From positions 930,001 through 994,000 of the forward strand of contig NZ_CP163423.1 in the NCBI RefSeq assembly GCF_041429785.1: a DNA stretch of 64,000 nucleotides. Reading direction: 5' to 3'. How positions within the stretch are numbered: position 1 is the stretch's first letter; every line of letters starts with the position of its first letter. Below are positions 17,183-25,625 of the stretch, in pieces. This DNA is from Fretibacter rubidus. GTDB lineage: Bacteria > Pseudomonadota > Alphaproteobacteria > Caulobacterales > Maricaulaceae. The position numbers and the translations under genes were made by a program. The notes beneath the pieces are model-generated. The model was not told the DNA's origin and made no database searches. It was given only the letters and a program-made list of their open reading frames with translations.

Positions 17183-17689
17183 ATGAACGCTGTACGCATT
17201 ATAGGGATTGATCCCTCACTTGTCGCTTGCGGGTGGGGCGTGGTGGATATTGAAGGCACGAAATTGCGCCATATCGATCACGGCGTTATCCGCCCCGACC
17301 GCAAGGCGGCCTTGCCGATGCGGCTCAACACCCTCTTTGATGACCTATCAAAAATCATTACGACCTATCAACCGCATGAGGCGGGGGTTGAAGAGGCCTT
17401 TATGAAAGACAATGCGGGCAGCGCGCTGAAACTCGGCCATGCGCGCGCGGCCTGCTTACTCGCGGCGAGCGTGGCGGGCTTAGGCATTGGTGAATATGCA
17501 CCGCGCCTTGTTAAAAAGTCAGTGGTCGGTACAGGCACAGCCGACAAGGCCCAAGTTGCCCATATGATGAATGTTCTGATGCCCGGATGCGGCGTCACGA
17601 CGGGCGACGCGTCAGACGCGCTTGCCATTGCCATATGCCATGGTCACCGCGTGAATGCGGCAGGGGTGCTTTACCGCCGCGCGGTTTAG
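17183..17689 (+). CDS. ruvC: Holliday junction resolvase RuvC
   Basis: Crossover junction endodeoxyribonuclease that cleaves Holliday junctions with RuvAB. Catalytic acidic residues are visible at Asp10 (IIGIDPSL), Glu70 (AGVEEAF), Asp142 and Asp145 (GDASDALA). The 168-residue length is normal. There is no obvious ribosome site before the ATG, and an intrinsic-terminator-like hairpin sits about 20 bp upstream, so expression may be attenuated or start very close to the gene. ruvA and ruvB are not nearby. Confidence 0.97.
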   Translation: MNAVRIIGIDPSLVACGWGVVDIEGTKLRHIDHGVIRPDRKAALPMRLNTLFDDLSKIITTYQPHEAGVEEAFMKDNAGSALKLGHARAACLLAASVAGLGIGEYAPRLVKKSVVGTGTADKAQVAHMMNVLMPGCGVTTGDASDALAIAICHGHRVNAAGVLYRRAV

Positions 17690-17741
17690 GGCGCGTTCAA
17701 GTTTTATGAAACCGCGCGCAGAGTTGGTGCGTTTATAGACC

Positions 17742-18011
17742 ATGACACAACCAAAACCTAAAGACATAAAATCCCTGACCGACGCCCAAATAAGCGAGGT
17801 CATCGATTATGCGTGGGATGATGACGCTAGCTTTGATTGGATCAAAGAGCGGCTGGGGATTTCAGAACCGCAAGTCATCAAGATTATGCAGGGCAATCTG
17901 AAACCCGGCTCATTCCGTCTTTGGCGTAAACGCGTATCTGGCCGCACGGCAAAGCATAAAAAGCTCATGCGCCCCAAAGATTTCGACGGTCGTTGGGACG
18001 GAGAACCTTAA
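17742..18011 (+). CDS. TIGR03643/DUF2805 family protein
   Basis: Small basic cytoplasmic protein of 89 residues. The SEVIDYAWDDDASFDWIKERLGISE segment looks like a helix-turn-helix-like core, followed by the family signature KPGSFRLWRKRVSGRTAKHKKL. The family is conserved but has no assigned function; the predicted fold suggests nucleic-acid binding. It follows ruvC by about 50 bp in the same direction. Confidence 0.85.
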   Translation: MTQPKPKDIKSLTDAQISEVIDYAWDDDASFDWIKERLGISEPQVIKIMQGNLKPGSFRLWRKRVSGRTAKHKKLMRPKDFDGRWDGEP

Positions 18012-18019
18012 AGACCGAC

Positions 18020-18841
18020 TTAACTCCCCGCTGGGTCGCTCATGGCTTCTAGCGCTTCGTTATTCGCGCGAATAGCAGCTTCTAAGCGGTCTTCGGCGGT
18101 GGCAAGGTTCTTTTTAGGGTCTTTGTAAAAGGCCGTCATTTTCATGATATTGAGGAAGGTTTTATTGAGGAACCGCCCCCAAAATTTCATCGGACGGTCA
18201 AAATCAAAGAGCAATATCACGCGCTCTTCGTCCGTCTCGTTCCATACCTCATGCTCATAAGTATCATCAAAGACGAAAATCTCGCCCTCGCGCCAGGGCG
18301 TGATGGTATCATCGACGCGGATGCGGCATTTCTCGTAATCCTTGGGAATAATCAGACCAATGTGACTGCGCAAAATCCCTTTGGTCACGCCTTTATGTGC
18401 GGGAATATGATAACCAGGGGCCAAGATAGACAGCATGGCTGTTTGCAAATTGGGAATTCCCGCCAGTAATTCCGCCGTGCGCGGGGTGAGTTTAGCGTTA
18501 GTTTCCAGTTTTTGCCCAAACCCATAGATAATAAAAGTTTTCCAGTTTTGCCCTTTGGCCAAGCGGTATTGGTCGGGTGAAATATCTTGGAAGCCCGGTA
18601 TAGCCTCACGGAACTTTAAAACGTCGCGCGCCTCAGCTTGTAGGGTCTCCCACTCATCGACAAGAGGTTGAATGTAAGGAAAATACTCATTCGGGATTTT
18701 CGGTGTATCAGGCACAGCCGATTGGGATGACTGAATTTTCGCAATTTTACGCACGAGCTTTTTGCCATTCTTTTTTACAAAGGCGCGCACAGGCTTTTTT
18801 AGCGTTGCGGGTTTTTCTGGTGTGATGTCTGTATCAGTCAT
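18020..18841 (-). CDS. Aspartyl/asparaginyl beta-hydroxylase family (LpxO-like) dioxygenase
   Basis: Fe(II)/2-oxoglutarate dioxygenase of 273 residues. The double-stranded beta-helix shows PAHKGVTKGILRSHIGLIIP, where the HxG and following Arg/His contact iron and 2-oxoglutarate, and VFDDTYEHEVWNETDEERVI, with the second metal His. Related enzymes hydroxylate lipid A acyl chains (LpxO) or Asp/Asn residues. The N-terminus is Lys/Pro-rich and has no membrane helix, unlike classical LpxO, so the substrate is open. Converges closely with the TIGR03643 gene. Confidence 0.88.
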   Translation of the reverse strand: MTDTDITPEKPATLKKPVRAFVKKNGKKLVRKIAKIQSSQSAVPDTPKIPNEYFPYIQPLVDEWETLQAEARDVLKFREAIPGFQDISPDQYRLAKGQNWKTFIIYGFGQKLETNAKLTPRTAELLAGIPNLQTAMLSILAPGYHIPAHKGVTKGILRSHIGLIIPKDYEKCRIRVDDTITPWREGEIFVFDDTYEHEVWNETDEERVILLFDFDRPMKFWGRFLNKTFLNIMKMTAFYKDPKKNLATAEDRLEAAIRANNEALEAMSDPAGS

Positions 18842-19052
18842 GCTGTGTCTCGCTGCGCTGTCAGGCCAATATACTCGGTCGCGAACAGGCGGGTTTCAGT
18901 TGGAGCAAACGCTACACGGTCAAGCGACATTTTTAAAGCATGAAGCGCGTAATTTTGCTCTCTTTGAGGAAATTTCGCAGTTACCGCTAAAGCGGCACAA
19001 AGCTTGCGAAGACAGAGGCGAGCACCGTGCCACTGTTAGGACTTGATACACC

Positions 19053-19397
19053 ATGCTAAATATCGTTTTGCCCACGGCTATCATGTTTTTAATCACAGTA
19101 GCGGTCGCCTCTATCTTTGTATTTCCTGCAACACGGTTTCGGATGAAAAACGCTTTGGTGAGTTTTTACTGGACGGGGCTATGGTTATTTCTCGCTATGA
19201 TTACGGCGGTGGCGGGCGGTGCAAACACGCTGATGCTCGCACGGTTTGATGCGGCCACAATTAGCACAGCGATGCTAACGGGTATGATTGCAGCCTTTAT
19301 GGTCTTTGTGATGTTTGGCTGGTTCCGCCTTTCGTCCAAGGCGATTATGGCCTATTTTATCAGACTCAAGACCAAATTTAGCAAACCTGCCGCATAG
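19053..19397 (+). CDS. Small hypothetical membrane protein
   Basis: Protein of 114 residues with three hydrophobic helices at about 4-24, 37-61 and 72-95, and a short basic C-terminal tail (RLKTKFSKPAA). No known family is recognised. It stands alone between two minus-strand genes and converges, with a gap of only 2 bp, with the PAN-domain gene. The helix pattern and length are consistent with a real small inner-membrane protein. Confidence 0.65.
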   Translation: MLNIVLPTAIMFLITVAVASIFVFPATRFRMKNALVSFYWTGLWLFLAMITAVAGGANTLMLARFDAATISTAMLTGMIAAFMVFVMFGWFRLSSKAIMAYFIRLKTKFSKPAA

Positions 19398-19399
19398 AT

Positions 19400-20662
19400 T
19401 TAACGTGTCGCGGCACCGGCAAGACCCGTTGTATCAGGGGCCTCACGAACGGGTTGCCGCATCGGTTGCATTTGAACAGGTGCCACTGGCACATTGGACA
19501 CAGTCGGAATAGGGGCGTCTGGATTACGGGCGACCGCTACAGGGTCAATCGGGCGCGGAATTTTCACATCATCATGTAACGACCCAAAAAGGCTTTGTTG
19601 CGCCTGCGCGGCTGTCATTGGGCGCTGCGGTGCCATCTCTGAAGGGATATTAACAGATGGGCGCTGCATTGGTTGGCGTTGGACTGGCTGGCGTTGGACT
19701 TGCTGGTGCTGTGCTTGTTGTTGCGGCATTGCCTGCGGGCGATAGCTGGGCACACCGGGCGGTACAGCTTGGCCTGTCGCGGATAGTCGCGGGTCAATCG
19801 CAGGCTGCTGTTGGAGCTGTCCTTGAGGGCGGGCCTGCGGCTGCATCTGGCTTTGTGGCATTTGACGTTGCTGGATTTGGCGTTGCTGCATCAGGCGCTG
19901 TTGCAGGCGGGGATCGCCGCTCATTTGGTTCGGTATGTTTTGCGGTCCATTATAGCGCGGCGCTGGGCTTGGGCGCATCACTTGACGCGGGGCTTGTTGC
20001 GGGGCCGTTATCGGCTGACCATTCCCAAGGTCATGGCGAAATTGAGAACCTTGTGTCTGACCTTGCGGGCGCTGCATTTGGGGACGCTGCATTTGAGTGT
20101 CTGGGCGTTGACCCTGCTGCCGCTGTAGGTTTTGTTGCTCGGTCAACGATAGGTTTTGCATCGCCTCTGGCGTTACCCCGCGGGGGGCGGGCCGTCTGTG
20201 AGCGACGGTTTGGGCTGCGGTCTTCTGTGGTACCGCTTCGCGAACGACACGGCGTGTGGGCGTGGGTTGCGTTATTTTTGGCGGCGTTACAGTTGCTGGG
20301 CTCATATTTCCGACGCGCACTGTATTGCTGCGCCCCGGAATGATTGTGGCGGACCGAATGGCGCTGTTGTTTTCGCCGCTCACACTATAGCGGCTTGGCA
20401 CGGGGGCGGCGGCTTGGGCGTTAAATTCGCAAACCCCGATAGGGGCTTGGGGGTTGACCTTTACAAAGTTCCATCCGCGGCACTGCGCGTCACCCGAACA
20501 TTGTGCGTCGCATAAATCGGCGCTGGCTGCCGTGATGCTGTCATAGGCCATGCCCGGACGATATGTGCCAGGATCAGCGGCAAAAGCCGTTGGCACCGCA
20601 ATGATAGAAAACCCAGCAAGGCTAAGCAAAGTTGATGTCAGGAAATTTTTTTGGCGGCTCAT
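19400..20662 (-). CDS. Secreted PAN-domain protein with long Gln/Pro-rich tail
   Basis: Protein of 420 residues. A signal peptide (AGFSIIAVPTAFA, cleaved near residue 28) is followed by a small PAN/Apple-like module with LCDAQCSGDAQCRGWNFVK and a later Cys in GVCEFNAQ (about 30-105). The remaining 300 residues are Gln/Pro/Arg/Met-rich, with repeats such as QRQPVQRQP, and are probably disordered. PAN modules bind proteins or carbohydrates. A clear AGGAG ribosome site precedes the ATG. The next gene upstream in the same orientation also carries a PAN-like module, so the two may act together at the surface. Confidence 0.8.
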   Translation of the reverse strand: MSRQKNFLTSTLLSLAGFSIIAVPTAFAADPGTYRPGMAYDSITAASADLCDAQCSGDAQCRGWNFVKVNPQAPIGVCEFNAQAAAPVPSRYSVSGENNSAIRSATIIPGRSNTVRVGNMSPATVTPPKITQPTPTRRVVREAVPQKTAAQTVAHRRPAPRGVTPEAMQNLSLTEQQNLQRQQGQRPDTQMQRPQMQRPQGQTQGSQFRHDLGNGQPITAPQQAPRQVMRPSPAPRYNGPQNIPNQMSGDPRLQQRLMQQRQIQQRQMPQSQMQPQARPQGQLQQQPAIDPRLSATGQAVPPGVPSYRPQAMPQQQAQHQQVQRQPVQRQPMQRPSVNIPSEMAPQRPMTAAQAQQSLFGSLHDDVKIPRPIDPVAVARNPDAPIPTVSNVPVAPVQMQPMRQPVREAPDTTGLAGAATR

Positions 20663-20745
20663 GGGGCACTCCTAAAACGAATCATGTCTTAGAATGACGC
20701 GAATCTCTTAGCGTTTCGTTAACCATAAACGGCAGATGGGCAGAG

Positions 20746-21498
20746 CTAGGGCTGCGCTTGCAATAATTGCATTTGTTCGACTGTCATGGCTTCTTCGAGA
20801 TGGGAGAAATTTGGCATGGGAGCCGCCATCAACATCGTCCAATATGTGAGATAAGTCGTGGTCGGTTCATAGACCAACGCGATGCCAAATTCTGTCGCAT
20901 CCGCAAGCAGAAGATTTTCGTTATGGCCCGGGCTATCCTGCCAAGCCTTAAAAACTTTATCCCAGCTTTTTTGGCCTGTGGCGACATTTTCGCCTGCGAC
21001 AGTAAAATAATAGCCTTGGCGCTGAATACGGTCAGAATGAGTAGAGCCGTCAGACCCCTCATGGGCGGCATTGCCGTGAATGGCTAGATCCTGCGCATGC
21101 ACATCGGAGGCTTGAATCAATTTCGTATTGAGTGTCACAGGGCCAAGACCGTATTCGGCGCGGTAGGCGTTCAAATCCGCCACGGCTATATCCAGAGATA
21201 ATTCTTCCGGCGGCGTGACCTTAAAGGGGGATGTTTCAGATAGCCCGTCATTAAGACGGCATTCCGCTTCGGGTTTGGTAATGTCAGCTTGATAAGTCAC
21301 CGCCCCACGACATAGCGGTTCTGACTGGCAAATAGCGGAACATTCTTTGGCTGAATTAACTGTCACAGTTTTATACGTGCCGTCACCATCGCGGATAATA
21401 ACGGGCGCATCAGTATAGCGGTCAACCGCAAAGCTGGTCGTAAAGGTGGCGGCAAGGATAAAGCCAAAAAGGACGGCGCGCATGATAAACCTGAACAT
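20746..21498 (-). CDS. Secreted PAN + CAP (SCP/PR-1) domain protein
   Basis: Protein of 250 residues: signal peptide (about 1-24), a PAN/Apple-like module (about 30-95, Cys in ECSAICQSEPLCRG and AECRLNDG), then a CAP domain. The CAP domain shows LNAYRAEYGLGPVTLN, HAQDLAIHGNAAHEGSDGSTHSDRI (the His/Glu metal-site region), AGENVATG and WQDSPGHNENLL, the most diagnostic CAP motif. Bacterial CAP proteins are extracytoplasmic; their activities are mostly unknown. A GGAGTT ribosome site precedes the ATG. Confidence 0.9.
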   Translation of the reverse strand: MFRFIMRAVLFGFILAATFTTSFAVDRYTDAPVIIRDGDGTYKTVTVNSAKECSAICQSEPLCRGAVTYQADITKPEAECRLNDGLSETSPFKVTPPEELSLDIAVADLNAYRAEYGLGPVTLNTKLIQASDVHAQDLAIHGNAAHEGSDGSTHSDRIQRQGYYFTVAGENVATGQKSWDKVFKAWQDSPGHNENLLLADATEFGIALVYEPTTTYLTYWTMLMAAPMPNFSHLEEAMTVEQMQLLQAQP

Positions 21499-21596
21499 GA
21501 TAATAACTCCGTCTGTGATGCCCCGACAATCCCTACTGAAAGGTTAATGTGCCAGTTAAGAATTGGTTATGAAATAACCATGTTGTCGCTATAGCG

Positions 21597-23600
21597 CTAA
21601 TTCAGCCCATCGACTGTGACCGGCATCACGTTTGCGCGGGGCTGGGTAATACCAGCGGCGAGATTTCGTTCTGTAATCAAAGCTTCGGCCAGACCGCTAT
21701 AAAAGGCGGAAATTTTGCGGCGCTTTTCATCGTCTTCAAAACTCTGTGGGGCGTTAAGGGGCTCCAGCGGCAAACCCTTATGCGCGGCTAGCATGAAGTC
21801 TTTCCACGCATCGACGGGCAGCAGCCCGCCTGTGACGCGCGATGTCGATGAATTATCATCATTACCCATCCAGACACCCGTTGTGTATTGCGCGGTAAAG
21901 CCCACAAACCACGCGTCGCGGTAATCTTGTGTCGTGCCTGTTTTACCGCCTGCCGCGCGCTTACCTAGCTTTGCGCCGTGGCCTGTGCCTGTTTGCACAA
22001 CATCAGACAGCATTTCGGTCATTTGACGGGCATAGCTCTCTGCATAGACCCGTGTCGGGGCGAGGGCCTTGCGCGTGTAAAGCACCTCATTGGCCGAGTT
22101 TGAGACGCTCTCAATGAGGTAGGGCGGCTTTCGTACACCATCGTTAGAGAACACCATGAACGCTTGCGATAAATCCAGCAGCGTGACTTCTGATGCCCCC
22201 AGAGAGATGGAATAGGTCGTGCGCAAATTTGTCGTAATGCCAAATCGCTTGGCCAAATCCACAATACGGGGCGGGCCGATTTCCGCGCCAACTTGAGCGG
22301 CAACGGTATTGATTGAGAGCTTTAGGGCCTCACGAATGGTCATCGGGCCACGGTAACGACGGGTGTAATTCTCTGGCTTCCAGCCTGCAATCTCTGTCGG
22401 TTGGTCAATACGCACAGTCGCGGGGGTGAAGCCTTCTTCTAGGGCGGTTGCGTAAACAAAGGCTTTGAATGACGAGCCAGGCTGGCGTTCGGCCTGAACA
22501 GCGCGATTAAATTTTGATGCGGTGTAATCGCGTCCACCAACCATAGCGCGCACGGCGCCTGTTTGATTGTCCAAAGTGACGAGCGCGCCTTCGCTGACTT
22601 TGCGTTTCTCGCCTGTCGTGGACAAGATGCCCTCGACACTATCGTGAGCCAATTGTTGAAGCTTTGGGTCTATTGTTGTGCGCACGATGAGGTCTTTGAC
22701 CTCTGACCCAACAAGCCCCTGGGCTTGCTCTTGGATATAGTCAAATAAATGCCCAATGATGGCGGGCTCTATCGCGTCTTTGGGCTCTGATATGATGACG
22801 GGGGGATTAGTCTCGGCTTCGGCCAGTTCTGAGGGTGTGATCATCGTATTGGCCAGCATACGGCGGAGCACAAGCTTGGCGCGGCTCCACGCGCCGTCAA
22901 AGTTCTTTGCTGGGTTATAACGCGACGGCGCTTGGGGTAGACCTGCCAGCATGGCGGCCTCTGATCGCGTGACCTCTGTCGCTGATTTGCCGAAATATCG
23001 CTGCGCTGCCGCCTCTACGCCAAAGGTGCGGTTACCCAAATCCACGCGGTTCAGATAAAGCTCTAAAATCTCTGGTTTGGATAGGACCGTTTCCATTTCA
23101 TAAGCCAGCCAAGCTTCTTGGAACTTACGGCGGTAGGTCTTCTCAGGAGTCAATACCATATTTTTGACAAGCTGTTGCGTGAGCGTTGAGCCGCCCTGCG
23201 CAGTGCGACCAGACTTTTGATTTTCGAAAAAGGCCCGCAATATCGCACGGCGGTCAATGCCTGCATGTTGGTAGAACCGCTCGTCCTCAATCGCGAGAAA
23301 GGCTTGCGGTAGGTGATTGGGCATTTCAGACAGCTTGAGCGGGCGCCCGACATGCGGCCCGCGGTGGCCCAACACATTGCCATTTTTATCCAGCAGTGTC
23401 GTATTGGGCTGTAGGTTTAACTCCCACATCGTTGTTTTATCGGGCAGGGACGGCAGGCCATCAAAGAGATAGGCGCGGGCTTGCACATAACCAAAGGCAC
23501 CAAGAGCGGCCAGAATCAAGACAATCGTGATAAACAGCTTGCCTCGATTGCGTGTTCGGTTGTCATTCACCGCATCTATGTCTGCACGATATGTTTGCAT
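21597..23600 (-). CDS. Bifunctional penicillin-binding protein 1A-type (GT51 + transpeptidase)
   Basis: Peptidoglycan synthase of 667 residues anchored by one N-terminal helix (about 22-44). The GT51 glycosyltransferase domain shows AIEDERFYQHAGID (catalytic Glu), GGSTLTQQLVKN and RKFQEAWLAYEMET. The transpeptidase domain has the SxxK motif in GSSFKAFV, the SxN motif in LSINTVAAQ and the KTGT box in GGKTGTTQDYRDAWFVGF. It is shorter than E. coli PBP1A and lacks its OB-fold insert. Divergent from the YcgN-like gene. Confidence 0.95.
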   Translation of the reverse strand: MQTYRADIDAVNDNRTRNRGKLFITIVLILAALGAFGYVQARAYLFDGLPSLPDKTTMWELNLQPNTTLLDKNGNVLGHRGPHVGRPLKLSEMPNHLPQAFLAIEDERFYQHAGIDRRAILRAFFENQKSGRTAQGGSTLTQQLVKNMVLTPEKTYRRKFQEAWLAYEMETVLSKPEILELYLNRVDLGNRTFGVEAAAQRYFGKSATEVTRSEAAMLAGLPQAPSRYNPAKNFDGAWSRAKLVLRRMLANTMITPSELAEAETNPPVIISEPKDAIEPAIIGHLFDYIQEQAQGLVGSEVKDLIVRTTIDPKLQQLAHDSVEGILSTTGEKRKVSEGALVTLDNQTGAVRAMVGGRDYTASKFNRAVQAERQPGSSFKAFVYATALEEGFTPATVRIDQPTEIAGWKPENYTRRYRGPMTIREALKLSINTVAAQVGAEIGPPRIVDLAKRFGITTNLRTTYSISLGASEVTLLDLSQAFMVFSNDGVRKPPYLIESVSNSANEVLYTRKALAPTRVYAESYARQMTEMLSDVVQTGTGHGAKLGKRAAGGKTGTTQDYRDAWFVGFTAQYTTGVWMGNDDNSSTSRVTGGLLPVDAWKDFMLAAHKGLPLEPLNAPQSFEDDEKRRKISAFYSGLAEALITERNLAAGITQPRANVMPVTVDGLN

Positions 23601-23646
23601 GATTTAAATGGTAGCCCAATTTGAATTGCTCATCTAGTAAGCGCTT

Positions 23647-24129
23647 ATGACCGACGTTACAAATGATATGCCAGCCCAACCCTATTGGAAAACCAAAAAT
23701 ATGGCAGAAATGAGCCGTAAAGAGTGGGAAGACCTCTGTGATGGCTGCGGAAAATGTTGCTGCATCAGGTTAGAGGACGAGGATACTGCCGATATTTACA
23801 TCACAGATGTGGTCTGCAAGCTGTTTGACGCGGGGACATGCCAATGCACGGATTACCCGAACCGCTCCAAAAAAGTGCCTGATTGCGTAACGCTCACACC
23901 AGATAATGTCGATAAACTTCATTGGATGCCGCGCACTTGCGCCTACCGCCTCATATCTGAGGGCAAAGACTTGCCTGATTATCACCATCTTGTGTCGGGC
24001 TCGCGCGAGACAATTCATGAGGTCGGCATGAGCGTGCAAGACGCGGTGGTGTCAGAGACGCAAGTCGATGAAGACGAGCTTCACCACAGATTAGTCGTCT
24101 GGCCGGGTGAGCCAGATATTGGGGGCTAA
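23647..24129 (+). CDS. YcgN family cysteine-cluster protein (UPF0260)
   Basis: Protein of 160 residues with the Cys arrangement of the UPF0260/YkgJ-related family: LCDGCGKCCCIRLED, VVCKLFDAGTCQCTDYPNR and PDCVTLTP. The cysteines probably bind zinc or an iron-sulfur cluster; no activity has been established. The C-terminal half includes LHWMPRTCAYRLISEGKDLP, also typical. The length is normal for the family. Confidence 0.92.
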   Translation: MTDVTNDMPAQPYWKTKNMAEMSRKEWEDLCDGCGKCCCIRLEDEDTADIYITDVVCKLFDAGTCQCTDYPNRSKKVPDCVTLTPDNVDKLHWMPRTCAYRLISEGKDLPDYHHLVSGSRETIHEVGMSVQDAVVSETQVDEDELHHRLVVWPGEPDIGG

Positions 24130-24242
24130 GCCAACAAATCTTGCCATTTTCAAAATTGCATAGCCCTATCGCAAAACCGTGACTTGTCGATTGGCGCGGG
24201 GTTGGTTAGAGCATAATTCAAACGTAATAAAAGAGACTGCTC

Positions 24243-25610
24243 ATGGCTGCTCCCGCTGCATCTGGTAATTCGCCCCTCATAACATCAAAGGCCCAAATGA
24301 TAGAGCGGCTGTCGAGCGGCTCTAAGCCTAAATCTGAGTGGCGTATCGGGACAGAGCACGAAAAAATCGGCTTTTGCAAGGACACGCTAAAACCTTTGCC
24401 TTACTTTGGAGACCGCAGCATCCACGCGATGCTGACGGGGTTGCAGCGTTTCGATTGGGAACCTGTCGTCGAGGGCGGCAATGTTATCGCGCTAAAACGT
24501 GACGGCGCCTCCGTGTCGCTAGAACCCGGCGGGCAATTAGAGCTATCAGGCGCGCCGCTAGAACACGTCCACCAAACATGCCGAGAGGTCAATATTCACC
24601 TGCGGGAAGTCAAAGAGGTCGCGGACGAGATTGGCGCAGGCTTTCTGTCGCTTGGCTTTCGTCCTGATACCAAACTTGAAGACGTGCCGATGATGCCCAA
24701 AGGGCGCTATAATATCATGAAGGCCTATATGCCCAAAGTCGGCACGCACGGCTTGGAAATGATGTTTCGTACCTGCACAGTGCAAACCAATCTGGATTTC
24801 GGATCTGAATCTGACATGGTCAAAAAGATGCGGGTCAGCCTTGCGCTGCAACCCGTCGCGACAGCGTTGTTTGCCAACTCACCTTTTACCGACGGTGTGC
24901 TGAACGGTCATAAATCCTTTCGCTCTCGTATATGGCTCGACACGGACGCTGACCGTACGGGCATGTTACCCTTTGCGTTTGAGGAGGGGTTCGGGTTTGA
25001 GCAATATGTCGATTATGCGCTGGATGTGCCGATGTATTTTGTCTACCGAAACGGCACCTATCTCGACGCCTCGGGTAAATCATTCCGCGATTTCCTGGAC
25101 GGTAAACTTGATGTCGTGCCTGGCGAATTACCAACAATTTCTGATTTTGATGATCACCTGTCTACGATTTTCCCAGAAGTGCGCCTCAAGCAATTCCTAG
25201 AAATGCGCGGTGCAGACACTGGGCCATGGGGCGAGTTATGTGCGCTGCCTGCCTTTTGGGTCGGGCTATTATATGATCAATCTGCGCTGGATACGGCGTG
25301 GGATTTGGTCAAGGATTGGACCGAAGAAGAACGTCATGATCAGCGTATGAATGTCGCGAAAATGGGACTTCAAACACCGTTTCGCGGCAAGACCCTGCGC
25401 GAGGTCGCTGTGGCGGCGCTGGCCATATCGCGCGAAGGCCTAAAGGCACGGGGGAAGCTAAACCATCACGGTGAGAGCGAGACTGTGTTCTTACAGGAGC
25501 TTGATCAATTCGCGCGCACGGGAAAATCCAATGCTGACCGCCTTATCGATTCGTATAATGGCGCGTGGGACGGCGATATTACGCGTGCTTATACAGACTG
25601 TATTTACTAG
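24243..25610 (+). CDS. gshA: Glutamate-cysteine ligase (plant/alphaproteobacterial type)
   Basis: First enzyme of glutathione synthesis: ATP-dependent joining of glutamate and cysteine. The 455-residue protein belongs to the GCS2 group with plant-like sequences: RIGTEHEKIGF, VSLEPGGQLELSGAPLEHVHQTC, GFRPDTKLEDVPMMPKGRYNIM and RTCTVQTNLDFGSE. The C-terminus YTDCIY resembles plant and rhizobial enzymes. gshB is not in the window. The ATG follows an AAAAGAGA ribosome site. Confidence 0.95.
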   Translation: MAAPAASGNSPLITSKAQMIERLSSGSKPKSEWRIGTEHEKIGFCKDTLKPLPYFGDRSIHAMLTGLQRFDWEPVVEGGNVIALKRDGASVSLEPGGQLELSGAPLEHVHQTCREVNIHLREVKEVADEIGAGFLSLGFRPDTKLEDVPMMPKGRYNIMKAYMPKVGTHGLEMMFRTCTVQTNLDFGSESDMVKKMRVSLALQPVATALFANSPFTDGVLNGHKSFRSRIWLDTDADRTGMLPFAFEEGFGFEQYVDYALDVPMYFVYRNGTYLDASGKSFRDFLDGKLDVVPGELPTISDFDDHLSTIFPEVRLKQFLEMRGADTGPWGELCALPAFWVGLLYDQSALDTAWDLVKDWTEEERHDQRMNVAKMGLQTPFRGKTLREVAVAALAISREGLKARGKLNHHGESETVFLQELDQFARTGKSNADRLIDSYNGAWDGDITRAYTDCIY

Positions 25611-25625
25611 ATTTTTTGATAGGCG

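Noticed and set aside
19657-20343. Open frame of 228 codons opposite the PAN/Gln-rich gene
   Set aside because: Low-complexity Gly/Ala-rich shadow of the Gln/Pro-rich gene on the other strand, which has the signal peptide and ribosome site.
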